This document shows positions 1 to 9,765 of a DNA stretch of 64,000 nucleotides, piece by piece. Positions within the stretch are counted from its first letter, which is position 1, and each line of letters begins with the position of its first letter. Source of the DNA: Morinoia aosen. Taxonomy: Eukaryota > Arthropoda > Malacostraca > Amphipoda > Talitridae. Under the pieces are notes generated by a model. The model was not told the DNA's origin and did no database searches. It worked only from the letters and a program-made list of their open reading frames with translations. The stretch is from assembly GCA_030386875.1 (NCBI GenBank), contig CM059558.1:4659501-4723500 (forward strand), written 5' to 3'. The position numbers were made by a program, and so were the translations under genes.

Positions 1-1951
1 GGGTGCAAGGGCAGAGGTGATCACCCTCTGGAATACACTTGGACTCGTACTCAAACCGAAAGGTATCCTACGGAAGTGAAACTTCCGATAGTTAACACTA
101 AAAGCAGTAAATTTCCTACTCTCTTGGTCTAATTCGACCTGATGAAAGGCCGAGCGCAGATCTAAATTAGTGAACCATGTGTTACCTCCTAAAGTCGATA
201 ATATTTCATCAATTCTGGGTATAGGATAAGATTCTTTCACCAAAACTTTGTTAAGGGCCCTGAAATCTATAACGGGCCGGAGCTCTCCGGACTTTTTCTT
301 AACCACTATGACTGGAAAATTCCAGTCAGACATCGATTCCTCAATTATTCCCTGTGAAAGCATGTCATTAGTAATTTTCATCACTTCCTCCTGATATTTA
401 TGAGGAATTCTGTATGGAGCTAAATTCAGTACAGGTGCACCCGGTTTCAACTGAATCCGGTGCGTCATAATGTTTGTAACACATATAGATTCCCCTTCTA
501 GCGTAACTACATCACGAAACTTATTTAATAAATTTACTAAGGGTAACTGCATGTCCTCTTCATGACATGAAATATCATCATTTGTTAAAAGACGTCGTAC
601 TTCCTGCTTTCCTCCACACGACACACCCCCTTGTGCATTAACTCCCAACTCCTCATTACTAGCGAGAATTTGATTTTTGCCGCGATCGTCAGACTCCAAC
701 CCAAGTTTCCTCCCTGCTATGGCCTCAATTCCACCACCAGCCGAGACAAACTGCATTGAATCCGACACCGCGTCAGAATTTATTTCCACACTGTTAGCGT
801 CTCTAAGTGCTGTTTCAACGCTAGTGATATACATTTCGTTCTCGACCTCATCAGCTGAAATTAATTCCAAGTTGCATAACATGGTATTCTCGGTAAAGTA
901 AATAGCATCTTCTTGTGCATTTAGAATCATTACAGGCACCACGCCATCTTCCTCGACACGAACAATGGACTCAGCCAAAAGGGCTCCATTTTCAAGACAT
1001 CTTTTCTGAATTAAATACTCTCCAGGAGTTGCTTTCTTAGCAAATCCGTACACTATCTTCATAGAGTTACCGGGCACCTCTACCTGAGTGCAATGAACTA
1101 TCAACGGCCTTGTGCTCTGCCTCGCCTCACTCGCGGGCACGATTTTTTTCTTTTCTCTGCAGCTACTATTTTTCGCGCGGTAACTGACTCCGTTGCTCTT
1201 CCTGGCAACCACAACATCAGACAACAGACAGTCGCTGTTCACGATATTTTTCATCACAACTTCTCTACTTAGTGCCGGTTCCACATTTAACTCATAAAAT
1301 GGCACAGTAATACCTTCCAAATCGAGGGTTCTGTTTTTAAAATTAATGATGGCGTCACTCAGCACATCACGTCCTAAAATAAGATCGTAATTAAATTTTG
1401 CATCTTTAACGATCAGAGCACTAGTTTTTAGTACTCTGTTAGTACCTGGAATTGAAATAGTCAACTCTACCTCTCCGCTGACGTTACTTTTACCATTAAT
1501 ACCTTTCACCATCAAACGACTCGGCTCAACTTCTTCGTTCAGGTGCTTGATCTGCTTGTAACTTATTAAGCATTTTTCGGATCCGCTATCTAACAGGGCA
1601 CTTAAATACTGATCATTATTATGTAAAATTATCGTAGGTTTATTAGATTTTTAAACGCAACTAAACCAGTGCCTTTTTTATTGAAACTGCTCTTTATGAC
1701 ACTAGCGGAAAAGTAGGCCTTAACTGCTTTGCTTTGTAGCTGACTATCATCCGCAAGCTCTTCGTCTTGCAACAATTTGTACCTATTTTCACATTTGAAC
1801 AATGGATCAATGACAGATTCAAATTCGTTTGTCTCGGATGTACCTGGAATTTCGACCACAGCTTCAAGATTTACGAGAGTGCTGCTCATTCTATCGGGCT
1901 CAATCTCATTCTCACTGCTACCTCTACCTTTTTCTACTCTTCTGATAAAAA
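1..1951 (-). pseudogene. pol: gypsy protease and reverse transcriptase (Pol), partial
   Basis: Pol would be made by -1 frameshifting from Gag. After the slippery site the -1 frame is open to a TAA at 1629-1631. A different frame then carries the aspartic protease motif ALLDSGS (about 1608-1588) and stays open to the window edge. A one-base indel in the A-run near 1648-1652 explains the change of frame. Downstream of the protease the reading frame gives FNYDLILGRDVL, a typical flap/second-half protease motif. Next come the RT hallmarks KKKSGELRPVIDFRALN, YPIPRIDEIL and LDLRSAFHQVEL (motif A, catalytic Asp), then FGLSTSPSVFQR at the edge. The YXDD motif lies beyond the window. Ty3/gypsy assignment rests on this RT block. 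Confidence 0.88.
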
Positions 1952-3418
1952 ATCCCGAGCATCAGGCTCGGAATCTGCAAGATGCACCTCACTCTTTCCA
2001 CGCGATTGGCTACCTCTGTTTACATTGCACCCGCGTAGATAAGCCTTGTAATTTCTAATCTCGCTACCCGAAGCTCTACAATTTTTCACCAAATGTTCAC
2101 CTCCGCAAGCGAAACACCCTGGCTCGCTACTTCCTCTTGGTTTAAACTGACCTTTCTGAGATCTACACTCAAAATGAACGACCATAGAACATGAATTACA
2201 AAATGGGAAACCTCGCTTTTTAGCTCCCGCAAAATGCCCTGAAGCCTGACCAGAAGTATTGCAGAAGTATCCCCTGGAGTGCACAGTATTGCACTCCATG
2301 GAACCTATTCCTCTATCTCCTACGTAACCACTGAATTCCCTTGCTCTTCCACGAGGATTTCGCAACCAGGGTCTAGGAGTATTCCTACGTTGTCCTGCTC
2401 GATTCCTACGGTAGTTTTCTTAACTCCCGTAATTCCCATAGAAAACTTCACTCTCCTGCAAAAAATCCTGCGCCTCATCGCATTCATCAGGACCACCAGT
2501 CACATCTGCTAAATTGCTCTCATTCCCGTGCCGGATTGGGTACTGAATCGCAAGGATTTTCTTTGTCTCAGCTTGACTCCTAACAGTAGCTATTAACCTC
2601 GCTAACAGTTCCTCAGAGGTACTGAATTGACTTTCAAAAATTTTTCTCGAGAAGGATTCGTCCAGCAAAGGACCTAAAATAGTTACCGCGAGACTGTAAA
2701 CCATGCTGTCTCCTACAAAGCGTTTCAGTTCAGCCTGAGTAGTACAAGCCTGGTAATAAGGATGTCGCTGCCAACCCAGCGTGTTTGAATTCAAAATATT
2801 CTCTGTCAATTTACGTATTTTTGCAAAAGCTGTCATCAGTTGAGCTGCTAAAGCATCATTGCGTACCAACTGTAATTCATATAAATCGCATGCCAGGGCG
2901 TGTATTGACTTTTCACCCCGGCACACGTAGATATCGTCCAAAACTTTAACCACTTCCTCGAAAGTGTAATTTAATTCGGAGTTTACTAACTTGGTAACTA
3001 CAGAATTAAAATCGCCTACTTGTTTATTGGCAGACCGAACAAGAAACTCTTTTTTGCTAGCATCACTACTCACATCTGGCAGAAGAGACATGTACGCCTT
3101 TAAAGTTTGAATATGAGTGCTCCAACTTTTATTTTCAAGGAACTCCGGGTCATTATATCTACGTCTACCTCGGAACACGGGTATCTCCGCGTTAGACATT
3201 ATTGTTCCAGCTCTAGGCATGTTTGCCGCAATCTCTCTTGCCAACAGAGTCCTGTCACTAGCACTAGCACTAGCACTCGTACCCGGCACAGTGCTACCAG
3301 TTGGAGTAGTCATGGTTCTATCTTGGGTAGCTGTAACTCGCGGTACGCTGATTCTGCCTAATCTCGTTTTTATTGTATCTGATCGTATATATTCCTCGGA
3401 GTCCGAGTTATCCGACAT
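1934..3418 (-). pseudogene. gag: gypsy Gag, split by one in-frame stop
   Basis: Structural protein that would assemble the retrotransposon particle and bind its RNA. The first part (3418-2420, 332 codons) begins with an acidic and Ser/Thr-rich leader and continues into an alpha-helical region typical in feel of retrotransposon capsid. A TAA at 2420-2422 then interrupts the frame. The same frame reopens at once and runs to the TAG at 1934-1936, encoding an Arg/Gly-rich tail. That tail has two zinc-knuckle-like motifs, CNSCSMVVHFEC (CX2CX4HX2C) and CFACGGEHLVKNC (CX2CX3HX4C). Neither has the canonical CX2CX4HX4C spacing. The start at 3418 is the first ATG of the open frame. The single stop most simply marks a dead copy. 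Confidence 0.8.
1946..1952 (-). promoter_or_regulatory. -1 ribosomal frameshift slippery heptamer (U UUU UUA)
   Basis: In the Gag frame the codons read GAT TTT TTA, so the heptamer T TTT TTA sits exactly in the X XXY YYZ register. The Gag stop TAG follows four codons later (1934-1936). Slipping back by one base enters the frame that opens pol. This is the same heptamer used by several retroviruses. A downstream stimulatory structure was not worked out. Confidence 0.75.
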
Positions 3419-3420
3419 CA

Positions 3421-4825
3421 GTTAATTTAGTAACTCAGATATTTAAACTTAAAAAATTGCACATCACCGTTAAATACAACAAAGAGCAAAAATTTCACAA
3501 TATGCAAAAAAATACGTACTAACAATACATGATCAATAACACCATTTCCTCACTGCCACTCACCCTGAAATTTACGCGAGAAACTCGAAACAGCAAAAAA
3601 ACTCCGATAGTACATCAAAAACAACAAAAATTCACCCGAGCCTTTTACCACCAATACAAATTATATCAATACAAAGTTACATTTACACTAGGACATCCTC
3701 TCACGCTACAAAATAGAACGGAAGGCTAATTTACCATGGTAATCCAAGTAGCGAGCGTCACACACCACCTTACTCTACTTCTTAATTGTAACTGAATCAG
3801 AGCCTTGCTCAATGCAGACTGCAGACCCGCAATGCAGCTGTTGTTGCCAAGCGCGGCATTAGCCGACAGAAAAAAACTACTCAAAACAAGACTCGAGCTG
3901 CCTTTGCTTACGTTCTCGGTGCAGGTGCACTCGCACTCGCTCACGCAAAAATTCCAACGATACTCTCGGTACTTAACTTAAAAACGTGGAACTGGAGGCT
4001 GTGTCGTCGCTGTAATGAGGCGATGTCGTGAGACGTAGTCGTGGATTGGTAGATTGAGGGTAGATTGAGGTTGTGTACCACTGTTAGAGATCACTGCAAC
4101 AGTTTATTTAATTTAGTGGGTCACTCTTTGTTCGTAGTAATATATCAACACTCAAAGTTCTCGTACACTTAAAAATTGTTCTTTCACTAACCACTCGTTG
4201 ACGGGGCGCTGCTCCAAATGTAACTTCAAAAACTATTTCGAGGTCTTCTCCGGCCTCGTGCAGTAATATACGGGTACGAATTGGAGAGTCGATATTTAAC
4301 CAGATTGTAAACCGGGAGTAAGATTCGACCAGCGCCTCCAATGGAATTTGAAATCCAAACACAACAACCGAAGGGCGCGGCTGCCAAATCTGGTTGCTGT
4401 CGTTGCTGCTAGTCATTGAAGATGTATCGGAAGGTCTGCAACTCTTCAGCACAGGAGCCACTTGAATCTTCTTTCTTCGTTAAAATCTCTTTATCTTCTT
4501 TTATTTAAGGTTCTTAAGGTTTGGAAAGTGTCACACGAAGTCGTGAGATTGCACCATACTGGCCACCAATATGCGGGCAGTGAAACGCTTGTGGTAATCT
4601 TGGCGGAGGCTTTTATTGGGGAGAATCAGGTGCGGTAACAGGTGAGAACGATATGGTTGATTGAGCGTCAAACGACAGGTAAAATCGCCTTAAGTAGGCT
4701 GCGAGACAGAGACATCAAGATATCAAGAGAAACCCCAAGACAAATGACAAGAGTAAGCGCACGGCTCGCACATATTGTCACATTTGTGACAAATAGTGCC
4801 TTATGTGCAGGTGTTGTAGTCATCC
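3421..4825. other. Presumed gypsy leader/LTR region and flank, boundaries unresolved
   Basis: No convincing gene. This should contain the untranslated leader, primer-binding site and perhaps the 5' LTR of the gypsy element. Two places on the minus strand have a TGG start such as a primer-binding site would have: near 4571 (TGGTGGCCAGTATGG) and near 4218 (TGGAGCAGCGCCCC). Neither could be tied to a tRNA, and without the 3' LTR neither can be confirmed. The minus-strand ORF at 4108-4461 shows no recognisable domain. Confidence 0.35.
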
Positions 4826-5360
4826 ACTATGTAGTTACTGCGTCTGCATGTGTTGTTGTCTGCCACTAGTTACTGCGTCTGCAGGTGTTATTGTCTGCCA
4901 CTAGTTACTGCGTCTGCAGGTGTTGTTGTCTGCCACTAGTTACTGCGCCTGCCAGGTGTTGTTGTCTGCCACTAGTTACTGCGTCTGCAGGTGTTGTTGT
5001 CTGCCACTAGTTAGTGCGTCTGCATGTGTTGTTGTCTGCCACTAGTTACTGCGTCTGCAGGTGTTGTTGTCTGCCACTAGTTACTACGCTTGCCAGGTGT
5101 TGTTGTCTGCCACTAGCTACTGCGTCTGCAGGTGTTGTCTGCCACTAGTACTGCGTCTGCAGGTCTTGTCTGCCACTATTTAGTGCGTCTGCATGTGTTG
5201 TTGTCTGCCACTAGTTACTGCGCCTGCCAGGTGTTGTTGTCTGTCACTAGTTACTGCGTCTGCAGGTGTTGTCTGCCACTAGTTACTGCGTCTGCAGGTG
5301 TTGTCTGTCACTAGTTACTGCGTCTGCAGGTGTTGTCTGCCACTAATTACTGCGTCTGCA
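4826..5360. repeat. 35-bp minisatellite, about 15 units
   Basis: Tandem units built on GTTACTGCGTCTGCAGG followed by TGTTGTTGTCTGCCACTA. The main period is 35 bp, with 32-bp variants lacking one TGT triplet in the second half of the array. Units differ by single bases (CTGCAGG versus CTGCATG, CGTCTG versus CGCCTG). Short ORFs across it are by-products of the repeat. Confidence 0.92.
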
Positions 5361-6072
5361 GTCGTGTTCACAGCAATGTCCCCACCACCATCCGCTAATG
5401 TCTCATTATCTGCGGCTAAACGATGCAATTTTTTAAATTCAGCCAGTAAGCTGCTTAGTAAAAATGGCGGCGTGCTAACAAAAAATGACCTCAGGTTTGT
5501 TTCCGAAAGTCAATTATCTCAGATGACATAACGTAACTCAACCGTGCAGACATTGTTATCAATACTGAACACTTAGAATGAAATAATTACTCCACAACCA
5601 CATTTCACGTACAGAAAGTCGAAGGTATGAGGCGCCGCGAACGGCTCTAAAAATGTATTAGAATTTTATGAACAACTTCTGTTGAAACTGATGGCGCGGA
5701 TGCTCAAACCAAGTCTAGTTGCCGACTATTCATTTGAGAAGTGTAAACAATAACCTGAAATTGTTTTGCAATATCGATTAGTCAAACTTCTAAACTATGT
5801 CGGGCTAAACCAATTTGTGTCCTTCGAATTAATAAGCATAATTTGCTACATTCACACAGAATTATTCAAAACAAGTTTGAAAGGCTAACTAATTTATTTT
5901 AGTGATCAGTCGTAATCAAATGGATGGAATTTTCACTTTACTTCTCAATTCCACTGGACAACAACATGCCGACTTCCACTGTTGATGTTATATCGCTTCT
6001 TACATTCACATAAATGTAAATATCAATTCATTACCGTTATGTTCTTATTGTTACGTTGTGGCATATGTTTTT
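5361..6072. other. AT-rich unique sequence
   Basis: No ORF, RNA gene or repeat recognised between the two minisatellites. Confidence 0.4.
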
Positions 6073-6310
6073 ATGGTGCTGGTGTAGGTACGGTGCTGGT
6101 GTAGGTACGGTGCTGGTGTAGGTACGGTGCTGGTGTAGATACGGTGCTGGTGTAGGTGCGGTGCTGGTGTAGGTACGGTGCTGGTGTAGGTACGGTGCTG
6201 GTGTAGGTACGGTGCTGGTGTAGGTACGGTGCTGGTGTAGGTACGGTGCTGGTGTAGGTACGGTGCTGGTGTAGGTACGGTGCTGGTGTAGATACGGTGC
6301 TGGTGTAGCA
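6073..6310. repeat. 17-bp minisatellite, about 14 units
   Basis: Near-identical tandem units of GGTGCTGGTGTAGGTAC. Because 17 is not a multiple of three, three units make a 51-base, 17-codon period. The minus strand stays open through the array (6051-6353), giving a Tyr/Pro/His/Thr-rich repeat that is probably not a real protein. A few units have GATAC or GGTGC in place of GGTAC. Confidence 0.93.
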
Positions 6311-7605
6311 CGTATCTACTCCAGCACCAAAATTTCAATGTATATATCAACAAAAAACGTCAGAAAACTGATTTCAACAGTAATAAAACCATAAGAAGTG
6401 CAAATAACGCGAATAGCATCAACAACGAGAGGTAGTATGTTGTCCTACCAAGCATTGCACGCATGATCGAATACCTCGACCAAAAAATGAATCAGTTACC
6501 GATCGATTGCGAAGTAAAGCACACACTGTGTAAAGAAAATTGCCAAATTAGAAATGAATGAAAAATATCGGAAACATACTATAAATGCTTCATCTGCTTG
6601 TGGAATTAGATCTTCATTATCTACAGAATGTTTCACTCCCATTATTTAGGCCTGCGATATTACATATGGTAAATTCGTAGGCATAACTGTTTCCATTTTC
6701 GAAATAATATTCTGGTGGAATTCCACAATAGTGAATCTATTTTGTGATTCAAGTTTGACCTCTTATAAGAACGATGGATGCAATACTAATTGAGCATCAG
6801 ACGCGTGAGTGTAGTGGTCTATGCTCGGTTCAACGGGTTCATTTAGAAGTATTCGTTTGTCTCTGAATCCTAATGGTTAAGCAACTTGAATTCCTGAAAC
6901 TTATCACCCGAACGTATCATTTCGCTTAATCATTGTGAGAGTTGTTTGACAGTGTATTTATTGTGCCATTTTAATACTTGAACCCAGGTTTAGGACATCG
7001 GTTACTCCAAATTCTTTGGTTTAGGACCATCAGACTCGGTCTTCAGTCTAGGGTAACTGCAAGAAAGGAATAACAGGAATATATGCCGCCAAGGTAGCGT
7101 GGACTATACCATTTTGTTCGCAGTTCTCATTTTGGTGCCAACAACCTGACTATCCAACGAGGCCCTGGACAGGAGCATGCCGAGTTAGTCAGGATCTATT
7201 TGTGCCACAACTGATCGTTATCACCTCAAATATAGCAAACCCATGCTTTTATACACTAATTTGACCAAGTTTGAACTGAATACAAGCACCATCATTGTAA
7301 GTCTTCTAGAGAACAGTGATCATGTACTCGTGATGTGATGATGTACTTAGATGTATGTGTGAAAAAGTCCAGATTCAACGTTTATTGGTCATGGTACGAA
7401 CTATCACTTGTATTTACGAGGGACATGTAAAGTCTTGCATTGATACTCGATTTCATCGTGCAAACCTTGTGTTTAGGATTTTTGAATATTCCACCGTGAA
7501 AATGAATTTATGAGAAAATTAGAGATCCGAATAAGTATCTAAAAGTTATAATTGAAAATTCCGTGCAAAAATTTCTAGATGAGAAATACTCTCCCTCTGC
7601 TGTCA
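6311..7605. other. Non-coding AT-rich stretch
   Basis: No supported gene or repeat family; unique-looking sequence. Confidence 0.35.
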
Positions 7606-7653
7606 CTAATAATAATAATAATAATTAATTATAATAATAATAATAATAATGAA
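7606..7653. repeat. (AAT)n microsatellite
   Basis: Interrupted AAT/TAA triplet run. Confidence 0.9.
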
Positions 7654-7739
7654 TAATTATGGCATCTACGGATGCTTCATTTCCAATTTCATGCCTGATA
7701 CATATCACCTTGTACATTGGATTTTCAAATGCCTTATAA

Positions 7740-7935
7740 CTAACACCAGGACGCCATGACGCTTTCCCCTGGTCAAGCCCGGTACCCATTTCAGACACCA
7801 GGGTAGAGTGGGCTATTGTGCTTGGAATTTTCCCCTATGCCCGACAGAGAAAATCGCCACCAACGGCGGGACTCGAACCCGGGTCTGCCTGCACGGCAGC
7901 AAGTTCGATAGTCACACGGCTAAAACGAGCTCAAT
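7740..7935 (-). mobile_element. tRNA-derived SINE-like element
   Basis: On the minus strand the head carries a pol III B-box-like GGGTTCGAGTCC (7869-7880) in a tRNA T-arm context. Upstream is a TAGCCGTGTGACT stretch in the place of an A box. The rest of the unit is not tRNA-like, as expected for a SINE body. It cannot be a functional tRNA because the cloverleaf is incomplete. A 13-bp direct repeat (TTCGATAGTCACA at 7904-7916 and 7935-7947) straddles the 5' end and may be a local duplication. The 3' boundary is uncertain. Confidence 0.55.
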
Positions 7936-8040
7936 TCGATAGTCACAATTTCAAGGGTTTCCAACAATGGAACGTTAGTATAGAGCGAAGATATATCATA
8001 ACTGACCAATTGTGTGCAATAATATTTTTAATCTAGTCAT

Positions 8041-8197
8041 GTGTACAATGGATTCGATCGTACAAATTTCTTGAAACTTTTAAAATTAGCAGTGACTGAA
8101 ACCTATTTCTACTTTCAAGGCAAACTGTATAAACGAATCGAAGGACTTGCAATTGGCAACCCCCTTGCCCCTACTTTAGCTAATATTTTTCCGTGTC
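8041..8197 (+). pseudogene. Penelope-like reverse transcriptase fragment
   Basis: The frame gives YFYFQGKLYKRIEGLAIGN followed by PLAPTLANIF. This matches the Penelope-like RT block around the GLAMGSPLSP.LANIF motif. About 50 codons are readable. The coding match ends abruptly at the 134-bp segment beginning near 8198. GIY-YIG endonuclease sequence was not found nearby. It is a short relic. Confidence 0.65.
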
Positions 8198-8332
8198 AAG
8201 AGCAGTTCTTGTACTCTCGTAGCATGAAAAGGGTACAAGCCGTCAGCATGGAATATATTCCATACACGTTAACAGTAGCAATATATTCCAAGATCATGTG
8301 CAGCAGCTCAAGTGCTAGTATGTGGGTTTCTT
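8198..8332 (-). mobile_element. 134-bp shared segment, copy 1 (unclassified insertion)
   Basis: Almost base-for-base the reverse complement of 24077-24212. Both copies start at (A)AGAAACCC and end at GCTCTT, and the sequence on each side is unrelated. Here it interrupts a Penelope-like RT fragment; the other copy interrupts copia coding sequence. It contains a perfect palindrome, TGGAATATATTCCA. It has only weak terminal inverted similarity (AAGAAACCC versus AAGAGCAGT) and no ORF of note. Confidence 0.7.
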
Positions 8333-9582
8333 TCAAAATGCTGTAGTATCTGCTCTTCCTCCTCAGCGGATATTTGCCCTAGCCTATGACTAATCGCTTC
8401 TGTTCACCTCAAACCTGAAGGGGTCTTGCAGTTGTTATGCAACCTTGTGAAGAATCAACGATCAGGGACATGACAGTTGTGAAACTGCTCTGTATAAAGT
8501 TTAGCTGTCAATCTTACATTTCCATTTTCCAAATGGTATTCCATGTGCATATCTGCTTTTTTGGAACTTGGGTAGCAATTCATAAGTGTTGAACTACTTC
8601 ACACCATGGACCACACACATAAACAAATGTTATCAAATGCAGGGGTTGTGAAACTTCTCACTCATTTGATTTCCCATAGACGATCGCTTTTCAAACTTTT
8701 TATTCATCAAAAAATTATTTTCAATTATTCTACCCACTGCTGAAGTTTGTACCATGAGTTTACAAGCACTGTGTGTGTGGATTGTATATTGTAAGAAGAA
8801 AAGAAATGTCAACTGTTGGAATTTCGTTTTCATTTCAGAAATAATCTTAGTTGAACTTGAAATCTTCATGAGAATATATGTGAATGGACGTTTTTTGTGT
8901 AGCATTGTTCCTTAATTTTTGCTATGTTTGAATTTACCATGCCAGTTCTCAAGGTCTAGTTTTAATTATGACAGAATGATTACATCCATCATAACTTGCT
9001 AATTCTCATGGCATAGGTACTAACTACATGTAATTGCAACCATTTTGTGCACCCTAATATGTAACAGACAGATAACATTCTGAAACTAAATCTAGACAAC
9101 TATTTCTGCCTTGATGATGTCACAGCAATGGGTGACCCTAATGAAGATAGTAACTTCTACAACTTGATGTTCAAGTTGATATTTGAACCTCTGATTTCTG
9201 TTAACTATTCATTATTGATTGCTCATATGAGACCCAAAAATAAATATAATAATCTTGTGCTAGCTGATTGTTGTAAAGCGACCAGACCACAAAAAACTAA
9301 AGAATTAACTTTCAAAGTAATTCAATAATGTGTCTTTCATCTGAAAAACCAAAGGATTTAAAAAACAGGTTTCACTTCAATGAAATAATTATTTTGACTG
9401 CACACTTTTTTCACTAAAAAAGCTCTGAGTGGTTCATCCTATAACACACAGATGAAAATTATGTCTCTATTCTTTTATTTAATGACTTTAAATTGTGAGA
9501 TATTGCATTATTGAAATGAGTGGCCCCAGATTATTTTCTGTAATGATGGAAGAACAGTGTTATGTTTTTGATTTTTTTTCAG
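8333..9582. other. Non-coding, with a transposon-end scrap at about 8735-8775
   Basis: At about 8735-8775 the string GAAGTTTGTACCATGAGTTT matches the 3' end of the Tc1/mariner-type relic at 25720-25745. The rest shows no recognisable gene. The ORF at 9128-9328 has no domain. Confidence 0.4.
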
Positions 9583-9765
9583 GTTATAGCTTCAGTTTTC
9601 TCAAATATAGGAGCAAAGAAGCATCCCATTGCTCAGGTACCTAAGCACCCAACATGGAGCGTGCAGTGGTTATGGTGCACAAGCTGATGGATGCTGAAGT
9701 GGAGAGGCTGTGCTGCAGGCTGGATTTTATCAAGCAAGAAGCTTCAGCAGAGAACATGATGCATG
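9583..9765 (+). CDS. Candidate first coding exon of a host gene (MERAVVMVHK...)
   Basis: A pyrimidine-rich acceptor (TTGATTTTTTTTCAG, ending 9582) precedes a 71-base leader. An ATG at 9654 then opens 37 codons plus one base, followed by a good donor (G|GTAAGA at 9766), so the exon would end in phase 1. The peptide starts MERAVVMVHKLMDAEVERLC and ends in an acidic/basic stretch with FIKQEAS. The (I/F)K(E/Q)E motif resembles linkers at the N-terminus of insect C2H2 zinc-finger proteins, but that is only a resemblance. Local base composition is more GC-rich than its surroundings. No downstream exon was identified, and it could be a pseudoexon. Confidence 0.4.

Larger units (their letters stand above)
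1..3418 (-). mobile_element. Ty3/gypsy LTR retrotransposon, 5' part (gag-pro-pol), cut by window edge
   Basis: Read on the minus strand, this stretch encodes a Gag with zinc knuckles, an aspartic protease and the start of a Ty3/gypsy-type reverse transcriptase, in that order. Gag lies in one frame, protease/RT in the -1 frame, with a U UUU UUA heptamer at the junction. The copy looks inactive: it has an in-frame stop in gag (2420-2422) and a one-base frameshift before the protease motif (between 1653 and 1631). RNase H, integrase and the 3' LTR would lie to the left of the window. I could not delimit the 5' LTR, which should lie to the right of 3420. Confidence 0.9.

Noticed and set aside
4210-4580. 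Primer-binding sites for the gypsy element near 4218 and 4571
   Set aside because: Neither could be matched to a tRNA 3' end, and the LTR cannot be verified without its partner.
6051-6353. 100-codon minus-strand ORF (YLHQHRTYTSTV repeats)
   Set aside because: Product of the 17-bp minisatellite.
7862-7935. Functional tRNA gene on the minus strand
   Set aside because: Only a B-box and T-arm-like region are convincing; no complete cloverleaf.
8198-8332. Hammerhead ribozyme in the 134-bp segment, as in some Penelope elements
   Set aside because: The conserved CTGATGA and GAAA core arrangement is not present on either strand.
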